From: Enchytraeus crypticus
Taxonomy: Eukaryota > Annelida > Clitellata > Enchytraeida > Enchytraeidae
Length of the DNA: 64,000 bases
Reading direction: 5' to 3'
NCBI GenBank assembly: GCA_905160935.1
Contig: CAJHZI010000449.1
Span: forward strand, 965,001 to 1,029,000
The notes under the pieces are model-generated. The model had not been told where the DNA came from and did no database searches. It was given only the letters and a program-made list of their open reading frames with translations. Below, one piece after another: positions 48,001 through 58,372 of the stretch. Made by a program: the position numbers and the translations under genes. Positions within the stretch are counted from its first letter, which is position 1. Every line of letters begins with the position of its first letter.

Positions 48001-48690
48001 AACTTTACACCGATTGCTCCATGCAGCAGCTAATAACGTCTCCACATAGATGGAGACGTTATTAGCTGCTGCATTTATTTACTGCAAAAACAAACTAAAC
48101 GCTGGTAAAGCTAATGTTAACGTCAGTTTCCTCACTCGAAATCGATGTCAGTGATGGACGAGCTCAGAATTTGATCCACGCACATACAGATCCGCGGTCA
48201 AATATCTTATCGACATCGTCACCGATCTCAACTTTTAAGAAATTACTCAATCAATACTTATTTATCGAGACATTTATTGAGCAATTTAATTGAATATATC
48301 TATTTTCCTATCTTCAGTCCCAGATTACATCGAGCCTACCTGCAGCCGGTTCTCCTGATTCCGTTGTGAAGCTTGACGACGAAGCATCTTCCAGAATTGA
48401 GACACCTCGAGGCATGGACCTCCTGCCAGTCACATGGATGACGGTGACCACTGTGGAAGAACTTCGAGGGATGAATCAGACCTCGATGAATCGTGGTGTG
48501 ATGCTCATCCACCTGGTTGTCCTCAGATGGACTTATCTCCTCCTTTTCTTGAGGAGTCGCCTCCTTGTCTCCACGGAATAGGCCGGTAAATACTTTTCTG
48601 GATACTAAAGATAAATAATAAATAATAAATCATAAGAAAAAGATATAGTTGGATAGACCATATGCTAAGACTAAATGAATATTAGTTTTA

Positions 48691-48735
<45 letters not shown>

Positions 48736-48748
48736 CATGTATATATAT

Positions 48749-48781
<33 letters not shown>

Positions 48782-48845
48782 ATATATCATATATATATAT
48801 ATATATATATACATACATGTATATATATCATATATATATATATAT

Positions 48846-48885
<40 letters not shown>

Positions 48886-51800
48886 TACATGTATATATAT
48901 ATATATATATCCAATTAGAAAAGCTTTAAACTATAGACTACTAAACAATAAAATGAGGGTAGGAATGGGAAATAAATACACATTTATTAAACAATATAAT
49001 AATGATATACGTAAATTAGATACTAAATTCAGTCTTACATTGGATGACATTTATGACCATGCTATGATCGTGATGGGTGGAGGCAGAGGGTTGAGGAGGC
49101 TGCTCTGGTGTCCACCGAGTGACGTTGCGTAGAAATTACCAATAAATAGTAAAATAATAATAATAATTGATAATTATAGATACTAATAAACACTTATAAT
49201 GTTAAGCTAATATACAAATTTAAATGCAGATTAATTTACATACATGTCTCTATTTGTGAAGCTAAAATTAGCTTCATTTGTTAAGCCGAATTTCAATTAC
49301 ATCATGTAATTCATATTTCTCTTCAGAAAACAAAGACATCTCTTTTGATTTAGCTTCCTTAAAACTTCTGTAGTTGACGCTAATAAGAGGCTGCTTTTAA
49401 TATTAAAAGTTTTAAGAACTCCACTAATGTACGTAACACAATCAATGACGAATGTTGAACTCAAAACATTTCGAAGTGGACTTGAAAACAGACATATCTA
49501 GTCGATCAGCATCGATATCCTCAAAACCATTTAGACATGTTTAATCCACTTTTTCCCGCAGTACAAGAATTACCACTGAAGTAAAATTCTAACCGCTAAA
49601 ATGTTCGACTGCAAAACAAAAGTATTTGATTCGAAACCAAGCCTGACACGTCACTAAGGTCTTAGAATTAGGGGTCGTGGAAACTGAAGTTAAATGAGAC
49701 TTTAAAGCTGATTTCTCACCGACAAGCAAGAAATTTTGAAAAGTTTTCTAGCGTATGAGTGACTAAATGCTGCAATGTACTTATCGAAATTAAATCTAAA
49801 TGACAACAGTACGTGTTTTTAAGCGACGACTAACGCGTAGATACCTTTAGGAAGATCTGACACCGTTAGGCTTCACTAATAGTTGTCAGGTTTAACCACT
49901 TGACAACTGTTTCTTCGATTTAGGGCTGTTTTCGTAATTCAGTATTACAGAGGTCTAGCGTCTATATCGGTTGTAGCTTTTGCCACTAGACTACGACTTA
50001 ACTCAAACTTGGGTGCGCTCGTGATATATCTGTAGAATGCACTACTGCTCATCAGTAGGTGCAGGATTCAAATTCAGTTATCCTCCCGGCAAATATATAG
50101 GCCCTATTTCGAGGCAGGAAACTGATCTTCAATGTGACCTTAATTTTGGTTTATATATATATATAAATGAACGGCTATATGTATGTATATATGTATATAT
50201 ATACACGTATATCCGTTCATTTAGCTTAACTGTGTAATTTTGATTGATTAATTTCTAACATATATTTCAGTATTTTTATATGTGGCTCTCAAAAGGTTTT
50301 AGGCCTTGACTCTCCTAGTCTCCTAGGCACTGAGTTTATTAACCTTGCATTCTAACCTATAAAATATTCCCGTTGAATAAAACTTTACGCGACTTGAATT
50401 AAGATTATATTTTAATATTTTATTTACTATCTAAGCTCCTATTGCTCTTTTTGTATTGGAAAGGGCATATTATTAAATAATCAATGGACAGCAGCAAACG
50501 TCGGCTTTGAATTGTCTCAAATTTTCACTATCCCGGGAATTCCCATGTTTCTGGAAATTTCCGCGCACCCTGGATAAATTCAAATGCTTTCCAAGTTGAA
50601 AAGAAATTTGAATAAACAAAATGATCATTTCATATAACGATATATTTCTAAATGGCTTATTTAATCTTTCGTTGATTTTATATACAATCTTTTAGTATAG
50701 AAAATGCGAAACCTCTTGTCCAGCTGTTTCAATAAAATAAGGGTCTCGTGTTTTATATCAATCAATTTAACATATTTCCAGAAAGATAATTTCACGATAC
50801 TTCTGCAGAAGTATCCTGCTAAAACATTCTTAAAATAAGTCATCGTCATCAGTTCCTTGCGTTCTGAAGAGAACATAGGGCAGCAACATTCTTCCATTCT
50901 TTTCTGTCTTCAGCAGCCCTCACAGCATCTACCCATGAAATGTTCACAGTTTTCAAATCTTTGTTGATCGTGCTGAACCAAATAATTCTAGGTCTCTAAA
51001 CAGTTACTTAAAATAAGTAACTGTTTCAATATTTTGTTTCTTTATTTTTTTATTATAGCCAAGAAGCAAACCGTTAATTTACTAATGTCGCTACCTAAGT
51101 GGCTGACATGCTGGTGCATTCTATAGACCATTGTGGCACAGGCAGCGAACTGAAATAGTATTCGCTTAAACACTGACAATGACGTCACAGCAAAGAAAAG
51201 TGTCGTCAGATATATTTTTAGTAGATCAAATCGATGACGGGAAGCGGTCTACGGACCAGCACTGATCGTAGAGAACTCGTAGAAGTGTCAGTGGACTGTG
51301 GTCCAGTGCGCGGGCGAAAACAAACATTTCACATTTTGTTCAATATAACACCAAAGCTCCACACTAAACATTAAATGTTTCCTAGCAGAGGCCAGAATAC
51401 TGCAAGTGCAAAAATTATTATTAAGAACTGCATGTATACCCCACGTATATATGAAGTATAAAGTAAATGTAGTGAAAACTAGCTAACATGTTGTGTAAAC
51501 TAGCGAACCATGTTTGCTGACATGTTTAGCTAGTTCAGCCATATTCAGATCACGTATCTCACGTGATCAATGTGGTACCTAATCCTGTGATATCTTACCA
51601 GTGATACATTACCCTGGGATATCTTACCATTGATACCTTACCCTGGGATATCTTACCAGTTATACCTTACCGTGTGATATCTTACAAGTGATGCAATACC
51701 CTGTGATATCTTACCATTTATACCTTACCCTGTGATATCTTACCATTGATACATTACCCTGTGATATCTTACCAGTGATACCTTACCCTGTGATATCTTA

Positions 51801-52576
51801 TCTGTGATACCTTACCCTGTGATATCTTACCATTGATACCTTACACTGTGATATCTTACCATTGATACATTACCCTGTGATATCTTACCAGTGATACCTT
51901 ATCCTGTGATATCTTATCTGTGATACCTTACCCTGTGATATCTTACCATTGATACCTTACACTGTGATATCTTACCAGTGATACCTTACCCTGTGATATC
52001 TTACCAGTGATACCTTACCCTGTGATATCTTAACAATGATACTTTACCCTGTGATATCTTACCAATGATACCTTACCCTGTGATATCTTATCATTGATAC
52101 CTTACCCTGTGATATCTTACCAGTGATACCTTACCCTGTGATATCTTAACAATGATACTTTACCCTGTGATATCTTACCAATGATACCTTACTCTGTGAT
52201 ATCCTACGAGTGATACATTACCTTGTGATATCTTACCATTGATATCTTACCATGTGATATCTTACAAGTGATGTAATACCATGTGATATCGTACAAGTGA
52301 TGCAATACCCTGTGATATCTTACCAGTTATACCTTACCCTGTGATATCTTCAGGGTAATGTATCATCGATCGATATTCACAGCACTGGTTATATGGAAAA
52401 TGGACTAAATTGCCTAACATTTTAAACACGTGGTATTAAAAAGTGATGGGTATCAACATAGTTGATATACTTTACTCTGTTTAGAAAGCCAGCTTGCTAT
52501 AGTAGTTGCTAGAAATTTAACGTAACTATAAATAAGTATATATAAAGTGGCCTATATATACCGATATATATATACA

Positions 52577-52635
<59 letters not shown>

Positions 52636-52802
52636 CCTACATGTATATATACATCAATACTGTACTCACTTCTACGGGAACGCTCCAGGATGCAGTATAA
52701 GATGTCCTGAAGGTTCCTGGTTGAACACGGAAGTCCTTGCTCTTTGCTCTCTGTTGTCTGTTCCTTCATTTCTGCAGCACGATTCGTCCGGTTTATTATC
52801 AT
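36995..52802 (-). CDS. Neuregulin-like EGF-domain membrane protein, five exons (candidate ErbB/EGFR ligand)
   Basis: Exons in transcript order: 52670-52804 (ATG at 52800-52802), 48340-48604, 43272-43330, 38310-38403, 36995-37283. Phases match at each junction; the ORF from this ATG is 840 nt, 279 aa. One EGF domain: C102, C112, C118, C132, C134, C143. C3-C4 spacing of 13, the stretch NSGRCFVVK and TGDHC match neuregulin EGF domains (NGGECFMVK, TGDRC). The intron between C4 and C5 is at the position shared by ErbB-ligand genes. A hydrophobic segment 167-183 ([17 protein letters not shown]) is followed by KRCRR stop-transfer and a 95-residue tail. There is no signal peptide, as in some neuregulin isoforms. 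Exon 52670-52804 is the least certain; an upstream coding exon is possible. Predicted role: membrane-anchored or shed growth factor. Confidence 0.75.
37389..37444. repeat. Perfect inverted repeat, 17-bp arms, 22-nt loop
   Basis: Arms TAGGGGCCCATATTAGA and exact reverse complement; the loop contains a third partial copy (AGGCCCCTAG). It lies about 105 nt upstream of the acceptor of the last EGF-ligand exon. Confidence 0.9.
37690..37835 (-). repeat. GATG-tailed repeat, 3' part
   Basis: (TAA/ATC)n, then CCTTGAATCCCAGTTTAACC, AGGGTTGGGATACATGACTG and CCCAATCCCCTATTGGAGGC on the plus strand. Confidence 0.65.
37905..38022 (-). repeat. SINE-T variant subfamily, minus
   Basis: Plus-strand GCTTGTCAGTGACGGGGGAG, GGATTCGAACACTGTACCTA, TGCCAACAAGCCAACGGCTC: head and B box of the variant SINE also seen at 41700 and 59935. 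Confidence 0.65.
38145..38212. repeat. (GAT)n/(GAC)n microsatellite
   Basis: GAA triplets, then about 20 GAT/GAC/GAC triplets about 100 bp from the donor of the transmembrane exon. Confidence 0.9.
38529..38716. repeat. (CT)n followed by (TA)n
   Basis: About 150 bp of CT with TCTATC interruptions, passing directly into ~36 bp of TA. Confidence 0.95.
38747..39070 (+). repeat. GATG-tailed repeat, near full length with long tail
   Basis: GACCAGCCTGTGACTGCACG, GTCGTAGAAGGCGACTAAAG, GGCATTCGATTGGTGAGCGC, AATTAAACTGGGATTCAAGG and about 85 bp of GAT/GAC triplets. Confidence 0.75.
40259..40467. repeat. Possible short DNA transposon (MITE)
   Basis: Ends CAATGGCGTAGAC (left) and, on the other strand, CAGAGGCGTAACT (right) share GGCGTA; inside is a G-run and GGCCACCCCGTGCCC. 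The CAGNGGCG-type end recalls hAT termini, but I find no clear 8-bp target duplication. Confidence 0.3.
41529..41648 (-). repeat. SINE-T, head truncated
   Basis: GAGCTAAGGTTAACGTCAGT to ACTGATCCGCGGTCGAGTAT on the plus strand; the first ~20 bp of the head are replaced. Confidence 0.75.
41700..41850 (-). repeat. SINE-T variant subfamily, minus
   Basis: Plus-strand AGTTTAACGGCACTCCTCTG, GTGTCAGTGGCTGGGAAAGC, CACCTATTGATCCGTAGTC, TCTACCGGCTCAGTCAGCG. Confidence 0.55.
42626..42705. repeat. (GA)n microsatellite
   Basis: Two GA runs separated by AAGCAGGCA. Confidence 0.95.
42832..42963. repeat. (CT)n microsatellite
   Basis: CT runs with TTTCTTT interruptions; ends TCTCTAGTGTCATT. The CTCTAGTG junction resembles a (GA)n-tailed LINE end, but no LINE sequence follows. 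Confidence 0.9.
43523..43680 (-). repeat. GATG-tailed repeat
   Basis: ATCATCATCATCTTGCCTAG, AATCCCAGTTTAACAAGAGT and the CATACACAATATGCCCATAC block on the plus strand. Confidence 0.65.
44985..45127. repeat. (TA)n/(CATA)n microsatellite
   Basis: TA run with ACATACATGCATACATAC interruptions in the right half. Confidence 0.95.
45126..45180 (-). repeat. Short LINE/SINE tail fragment
   Basis: ATCAATAAGAATTTAACGTC, CGATTCCTCGCCATAAC, GGGACG on the plus strand; twin of 30776-30845. Confidence 0.6.
46368..46672 (+). repeat. SINE-5S, copy B (clearest)
   Basis: 5S-like head of about 115 bp: GCGGGATTTAGCGC, GAAGCTAAGCTCCATCGC, GCCGGTTAGTCTTTGTGGGC, GGAAGACCGCGTGTTGACAG, CTTT. These follow the order of 5S box A, intermediate element and box C (GAAGCTAAGC, GGTTAGTA, TTGGATGGGAGACCGC). 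The body (GCGCCGGCTGCAATTGATGC, ACGAAAACTACAAAAACAG) matches copy A to its end. Confidence 0.9.
47346..47535 (+). repeat. GATG-tailed repeat
   Basis: GACCAACTGTGGACTACACA, GTCGTAAAAGGCGAC, GGCATTCGGTTGGTCAGCGC, AAGTTAAACTGGCATGTAAG, GATGATGATG. Confidence 0.7.
47552..47722 (-). CDS. Possible alternative exon of the EGF-ligand gene
   Basis: 171 bp open on the minus strand between a good acceptor (TTTCTTTTTAAGTCGTCAG|A) and a weak donor (AG|GTTTTA). It begins with 1 nt and ends with 2 nt, so it fits in phase after exon 48340-48604, and the reading starts (R)[15 protein letters not shown], faintly like an EGF C-terminal half (C..GF.G). Spliced on to the transmembrane exon it would shift frame and stop. 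In neuregulins alternative exons occur at exactly this point (alpha/beta). The evidence is only splice signals and phase. Confidence 0.3.
48021..48074. repeat. Perfect inverted repeat, 24-bp arms, 6-nt loop
   Basis: Arms begin ATGCAGCAGCTAATAACGTC... and are exact reverse complements around CATAGA. It sits 27 bp from a SINE-T copy in the intron splitting the EGF domain. Confidence 0.95.
48101..48229 (-). repeat. SINE-T
   Basis: GCTGGTAAAGCTAATGTTAA to AATATCTTATCGACATCGTC on the plus strand; head partly lost. It lies about 110 bp from the donor of the exon 48340-48604. Confidence 0.75.
48693..48912. repeat. (TA)n with repeated ACATACATGTATATAT inserts
   Basis: TA runs alternating with ACATGTATATATATCA blocks every 50-60 bp, a compound satellite-like tract. 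Confidence 0.9.
50998..51026. repeat. Perfect inverted repeat, 13-bp arms, 3-nt loop
   Basis: AAACAGTTACTTA and reverse complement around AAA. Confidence 0.85.
51566..52350. repeat. 29-bp bipartite minisatellite, ~27 copies
   Basis: Unit made of two related halves, GATATCTTACCAGT (14) and GATACCTTACCCTGT (15), so the array probably began as a ~15-bp repeat that dimerised. Copies vary mainly at the CAGT/CATT position. No coding frame; not a CRISPR, since there are no unique spacers. Confidence 0.95.
52360..52485 (+). repeat. 3' half of the second tRNA-derived SINE family
   Basis: GATATTCACAGCACTGGTTA, GACTAAATTGCCTAACATTT, GTGGTATTAAAAAGTGATG, ATCAACATAGTTGAT; it abuts the minisatellite directly. 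Confidence 0.7.
52557..52635. repeat. (TA)n microsatellite just after the donor of the first EGF-ligand exon
   Basis: TA run ending about 35 bp from the donor at 52668-52669. Confidence 0.95.
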
Positions 52803-53733
52803 TTCTGTGAAAGCTAGTGCGTGAATTAATTATGCCTCTATTTAACACCTTTAAAGTCTGGCGAAATATTGATTAAAAATAGTTTATTTAATTAGTACTT
52901 CAGTACTGTAGTTGACCACAGAACTCAGTGTTTTAATGGTCAGGATCTGGAGATAAATTTACCATCAGAAATCTGCTCGCAATAGCACACTGAAGCGTAT
53001 GCAATAAATATGAAGTTAAACTCTAGCAAGTATCAATAAATATTTTAGTACATAGGCCTATTTGAAAATCTAAGTGTTATACAAAATGTGGGACTGATAA
53101 AGGAAATACAGTGAAACATTTAGTGTCTCAGATCACAATATTTTTCTTCTTATTAACCGTCGTAGTGGAATATTCTGAAAGACTGGTGAAAATATTTAAT
53201 CCCTTTTTTACATAAAGACAGTGAAGAGAAAAATAGTTTTCAAAATTATTTTGAAAATACTTTGTAAAAGTATTATACTTTGTAAAATACTTTGTAAAAG
53301 TATTTTGAAAATTGAAAATAAATAGTTTTTCTAGTTTGAAAAAGTATTTTCTACTTTGAAAATACTTTGGTGCCCATCACAGCAAACTGATTAGAGCACC
53401 ATGCGAACGCTTGTTATAGTTTTTAGATTCTTCACGTAGTACAACGATACACGCCTCCCTGACCAATTATACAACCTGAGGTCAGTTTTATAGTGACTGT
53501 GCTTGTCCATTTTTCTCTGTTAATTTTAGGTAAAAATCGTAAACGATATCTATGAGTTTATGACGCTGTGAACGAGAATATAATCAATACAACTTTGACG
53601 TTAATAACACAAATAAATGAGAATTTGAAATGGTAGAAACTGTTTTAAAGGCAAAACGAAACGATTGATTTAAAGTTACTTTCGACGACCCTAGAGGCTA
53701 TATCAGTCGATAATATTAATTTCATGATTAAGA

Positions 53734-53985
53734 AGGGCGGGATTTATCGCATTTTATTTAGCAACGCGTCAATAGGCGAAGTTAAGCTATAGATATGCAG
53801 GTTAGTGCTTGAATGGATGATCACCTTGAGAGATCGAGTGTTGACAGCTTTAAATGACAATCCTCGGGGTGTTGGAAGGTTATTCTTAAATCCGAGCTGG
53901 TCGAAATCGATGCCCCATTCAAATTTCAACTAATACTAACGATCATGGAGAGAAAATTAGGAAGTAACGAAAATAACAAAAAAAT
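53734..53985 (+). repeat. SINE-5S, copy C (diverged)
   Basis: Retains GAAGTTAAGC, GCAGGTTAGTGCTTGAATGG and CTTGAGAGATCGAGTGTTGA, closer to genuine 5S (GGTTAGTACTTGGATGGG) in this segment than the other copies. The body is recognisable to ACGAAAATAACAAAAAA. Confidence 0.85.
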
Positions 53986-54477
53986 ATTTTTATGCTTCCT
54001 GACCGGTGCTGATAACAAAAAATATCAGTAAAGAATCTGCAGCTTACGATGTTGATACATGTAGAGTATTTTAGACATAGAATATAGACCTGGAAACTGA
54101 TCCTAAACTAAGAAGCATATCATTTAGTCTGTTTTACGCAGTTCATTTTAATTTTAAAATATTATTTTTCAGATTCTTCATCAGTCTCAAATATCTACTT
54201 CTCCTATTATACTGCCATACAATTATCACTGTGAAAAAACAGTAACAGATAGGGATTTTTGTTGTTGTTTGAAAAGTGTGTGTGTGTGTGTGTGAGAGAG
54301 AGATGTGATGAGATGAGAGAAATAGACAATTTTCGGGTACGAAAGTATCTTAAGCCAGTTCTCTATTTTGTTGTTTTTTTTCATGAAATTCTCCAGATAG
54401 CATCCTACAAATATCTTACTGCATACATCAGTCAGTACCTGCAGAGTCTTAATTCGCATATCTATCTATCTATCTCT

Positions 54478-55025
54478 TTTAGTGCACTGCCTACTGGCAG
54501 GTCCATGACATACAAAGGCTCCACGCCGATTTTCTCTTCATGTCCACATATAACTGAATCTTTAAATCATCTAACATACCTAATATCGGCAAGTTTCTGT
54601 CTCCATTTCCTTCCATTCTGCCTTCAATGACCTCTTTTAGTAGACTTTCCCCCCTTAGAATGTGTCCTATTCAACTCTTCTTCCTATTTCTTAATACATT
54701 TAGCAACTGTCTATCTGTGCCAACTCTCTCCCGAACTTCCTCATTTGTAACCTTAGAGTCAAGATAATCCTTTCCATTCTTCTCCAAATCCACATTTCCA
54801 ATGCCTCCAGTTTCCTGATATCTTCCTTCTTAAGGTCCATGTTTCACATCCATATAATAGCGTGGTCCAAACCAAGGTTAGCACTATATTTATCTTTGTG
54901 TTTTTCTTTAGGCCTTTTTGTTAAAAGTTCTATAGTAGTACCGAAGGCCTCTTTTGCTTGTGCAATCCTACTGCATATTTCAGTCTCAAATTTCCCAACA
55001 TCGGTTATAGTATGACCAATGTGTA
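54478..55025 (-). pseudogene. (GA)n-tailed LINE, degenerate reverse-transcriptase C-terminus and 3' end
   Basis: Read on the minus strand, three frames together retain blocks such as EICSRIAQAKEAFG-like, then ALEMWIWRRME and TNEEVRERVG-like, ending with ATGGACCTGCCAGTAGGCAG and TGCACTAAAAGAGATAG. The EMW.WRRM block is typical of the C-terminal region of endonuclease/RT LINEs of the RTE/Jockey-like groups. Many frameshifts and stops; the upstream palm domain is absent. Confidence 0.75.
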
Positions 55026-56237
55026 AATAGAAATGCGATTATCTGTGCGTTATGTTTGTTCTTATTATTATTATTATTATTAATTTTTTATTATTGTTGC
55101 TATTATTATAGTTATTATTAAGTGTATATCTGTTTCATTGGCGATTCCGTCAAATGCGTAATTTTTAAAAGTATAGCTAGAATCAACTTTTATTGAGGAA
55201 TATTCGATATATTTCGAGAATTTCTCATCTACTGCTTACAGCTGAGCCTGAGCATGGACTAAATGTAACCTGTGAAATGCTCTTTTCTGTCATTTGAATT
55301 CAATAGTTGATGCTACTGTTTATTGACCTTACCACTAAATCCTGTAGGCGTCCCAGTAGCTTAATTAACGCACTAGTGTCCACAAGTCAATTCATGGCAG
55401 TGAGCTGAATTTTGCGGAGTTGTTTTATATCATAGGCGAAAACTGATATTATGAACTTGGAAAAATGTGCAGGTTCTTAAATTAGTAAATTTCTAAATCG
55501 GCATTTAATAATACATTGACACCATATTCTAACAACAAATCTTGTACCCCACATGTATGTATGGGAATAAAAACTCTAACCTGCTATAAATTATCTTCAA
55601 AAACTTTTACATTATTTTACCATTCTATTGGTTAAGCTGCTGTGAATTGACTAACTGTAATACAATATTTATGCAACTGCATAATATACATGTACACTCA
55701 TGCAATCCTTCTTTCAATAGTGCTACAATTTTGACAACGGTTTTGAATTAGTATTCCTAACGTCTTATGTAACGAATCAACTCGTGTCCACCTAGCATAT
55801 TGCCGCCCACCTGAAGTCTTCCTAACAAATGCCTCTTATCTTCCAGGATTTTAAATTAACTGGATGAAGCAAACATTCAAAAGGCTAAAGGTGAATTGAA
55901 GCACAATTTAGCGATTCAGTTGCATTTTTGTTGCCAAATGAATATCAGTTTGAAATATTTAGATATACACTTAGACCTATGTATATGTATGCCAATTGAA
56001 ATATAATTTATTGAAGCATATAATTTTCTTTCAAACACTTACTCTCTTCCATCTAAGCCACTGGTATGATATGCTATTTTTCCTGACTGTGTATCAATAG
56101 GTCTGATGTTCAAATCCAGTATTTAACACCAACCATTATATGATTAAATACAGTAAAGTTATATTAAATTCGGGGTTTTCGTCTGCATTTAATTTGTATA
56201 AATAGTACTAATCAAGAATAAATCAAGTAAATGTTGT

Positions 56238-56360
56238 AAAGCCAATCGTGTTAGTTTCATTTCTCGAAAGCAATATCAGTGACGGGCGAGCCCAGGATTT
56301 GAACCCACACGGACTGATCCGCGTTCGGATACCATACCGACTTCGTCACTGGCTCCAGCC
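56238..56360 (-). repeat. SINE-T
   Basis: TTAGTTTCATTTCTCGAAAG to TCGTCACTGGCTCCAGCC on the plus strand, B box intact. Confidence 0.75.
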
Positions 56361-56859
56361 CAACATGAGCATTAAAAATATGTGTAATGAAAGACTCCAG
56401 TCATACTGCACAACGGTACATGTAAATCATTAAAATTGCCAATTAAACTTAATCATCGTGATTTAATAAATTATAATAATGACAAATTTAAGCACTTGAC
56501 TATAGTTAACATAGAAGTAGCATTCCGTTCTGTATATACTCATCTCAAAATAAATATGGCCGAAATCAACCACCACTCCATGAATACTTTAACCTGGCTT
56601 CACTAGCACACATCGACACGTGTTGCTCTTCTTAAATGAATAAGTTGAGATCCCATCAAACTTTTAATTATACCCGGCCCTATAAGTTCCGTAAGTTCTG
56701 GTAAATCAAACCACAGTTTATCTGCTGTCAGTTGTCAGAATTATTCAGCTCCATAACTTAGTATTTATAGCCTGAGTCTAACAATTAACTTTACATCCCT
56801 CTTGGATTGAAACATGGCAGTTGACGACTTTCCTTTTCCATCTCTCTTTTCCATCAAGT

Positions 56860-57040
56860 ATCCATGAGTGGCGACGAGCACGTAAACCTCCTTTTCGTTA
56901 TTTCTCTCTATCTTTGGACTGGTTTACTGGATTTTGATTTTACTCAGTTTTGGTCCTTCTTTTGCCTCAGTGAAGTGGATTTTTCTTAATAGTGCTCGAT
57001 GCTGCTATGGACGACAGTAACACTTTAATCGTTGCTATGA
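56860..57040 (+). repeat. TAATCG-tailed repeat, near full length
   Basis: GTGGCGACGAGCACGTAAAC, CTCTATCTTTGGACTGGTTT, TTTTGGTCCTTCTTTTG, AGTGCTCGATGCTGCTATGG, ACACTTTAATCGTTG. Confidence 0.7.
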
Positions 57041-57620
57041 AATAAGCTTGACGCTTACACTGAATTTAAACTTCATTTTGTTTTCAAATTTTAGAAATAG
57101 AATAGAAAAAAGTAGCTTTACATGTAGTTCAATATGTATGTTAATCGACTGTGACATTTACAGGATCAAAAGACGTAAATGTTTGCAATGAAAACTTTTC
57201 TTAGAAGCGATCTACATTGAGACAATCATTAAGAAAGACCACACTATACATAATCAAACTCGTCATTTGCTTCAAATGCATTTTAAATAGATAATTTAAA
57301 TGCCTTTCGGTGGTATTTTACACATAATGTCTAAAAATACATTTACGTATAGAAGGTTCGCGACATTATATCGATAATTGGTAGGTTCTATAGTTGCCAA
57401 ATAGGAAGCAAGCGTGTTACAAAAGTATGATATTCTAGTTTGACAGTACATCCGCATTCACGATCGATTGAGTTTTTACAGTTTTCGAAATTGAAAAGAG
57501 TATAGAAAAGGTTACTGAACAAAAGTACGCCATTTAAACTGCGCAAAATTGCCAAGCTATTTCAATAAAATGTAGAACTGGCAGGCACATTTAAGAACTC
57601 AGTCATTATAAATCCGATAT

Positions 57621-57660
57621 TGGTGATTAAAATTTGCTAGTCCGCAAATTTTAATCACCA
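57621..57660. repeat. Perfect inverted repeat, 17-bp arms, 6-nt loop
   Basis: TGGTGATTAAAATTTGC and exact reverse complement around TAGTCC. Confidence 0.9.
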
Positions 57661-58154
57661 CTGGCCTTCCAATTTAACACCAAGCCATATGCAGTTATGT
57701 AAAACTAATATTCATTCATTTTAATTGTTGATGCTAATTAAATTAATTTTTATTGATAGTATATAGTCGTCAAGAAATATGAAATGTCGATGACATGGGA
57801 AATTGTTTAATTCATTACCTGAACCGATTTTTGCTAAAACTTTAGCTCACTTTCGACCCCGAAGCAAAATTGAAATAACTTAATCTCCGTGTTAATAACT
57901 ATTGCATAGATATTCCACTTCAAGCGTATGTTAGGCAGATGTTTTGTATACTCAGATATTTATACTAGCCTACAGCTGTTTAGATAAGTAGCCCCAACAC
58001 AAGGTACTATGTTGCTGCTGGAAAAATTTTGCAGAGCACGAAATTACGTCCGGAACACGGATGTTATATTACTGGAACATTTACCATCATATGGAAAATG
58101 TTCTATAGGAGCGTGAAAGCAGTCTCTATGCATGTAATACAATTTTGTAAATAT

Positions 58155-58184
58155 GCACCATGGACCAGCCACTTGGCAGAACGC

Positions 58185-58229
<45 letters not shown>
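58155..58229 (+). repeat. (GA)n-tailed LINE end
   Basis: CACCATGGACCAGCCACTTG, GCAGAACGCTAGAGAG and about 38 bp of GA. It shows the GA run as the element's own tail. Confidence 0.7.
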
Positions 58230-58230
<1 letters not shown>

Positions 58231-58372
58231 TCAAGTATTTTAATTAGTGCTTAACGAAAGATTAATAAAACTTGAAGCAATTAACTCTTTGATCTGACAG
58301 ATCTGTTCAAGTCTGATTGTACACATCTATCAAGTAATAATCAAATAATTATTATAATTAAGTCTTTCTTAC

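Larger units (their letters stand above)
43331..48339. other. Intron splitting the EGF domain between C4 and C5
   Basis: 5-kb intron holding a GATG-tailed fragment, (TA)n, a LINE/SINE tail, SINE-5S copy B, another GATG-tailed repeat, a perfect hairpin and a SINE-T copy. 43760-44980, 45630-46365 and 46675-47340 show nothing beyond AT-rich sequence. A possible alternative exon is noted at 47552-47722. Confidence 0.6.
48605..52669. other. First intron of the EGF-ligand gene
   Basis: Contains (TA)n tracts, a hairpin near 51000, a 29-bp minisatellite and a SINE end, listed separately. A degraded SINE-T-like segment may lie near 49580-49700 and another near 50040-50140. 48920-49570 and 50230-50990 hold nothing I recognise. 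Confidence 0.5.

Noticed and set aside
48366..48581. Plus-strand open frame of ~70 codons
   Set aside because: It is the antisense of the EGF-domain exon 48340-48604, whose minus-strand reading has splice signals and a recognisable domain.
51566..52350. CRISPR-like regular repeats
   Set aside because: Repeats are contiguous with no unique spacers, and the DNA is nuclear eukaryotic.
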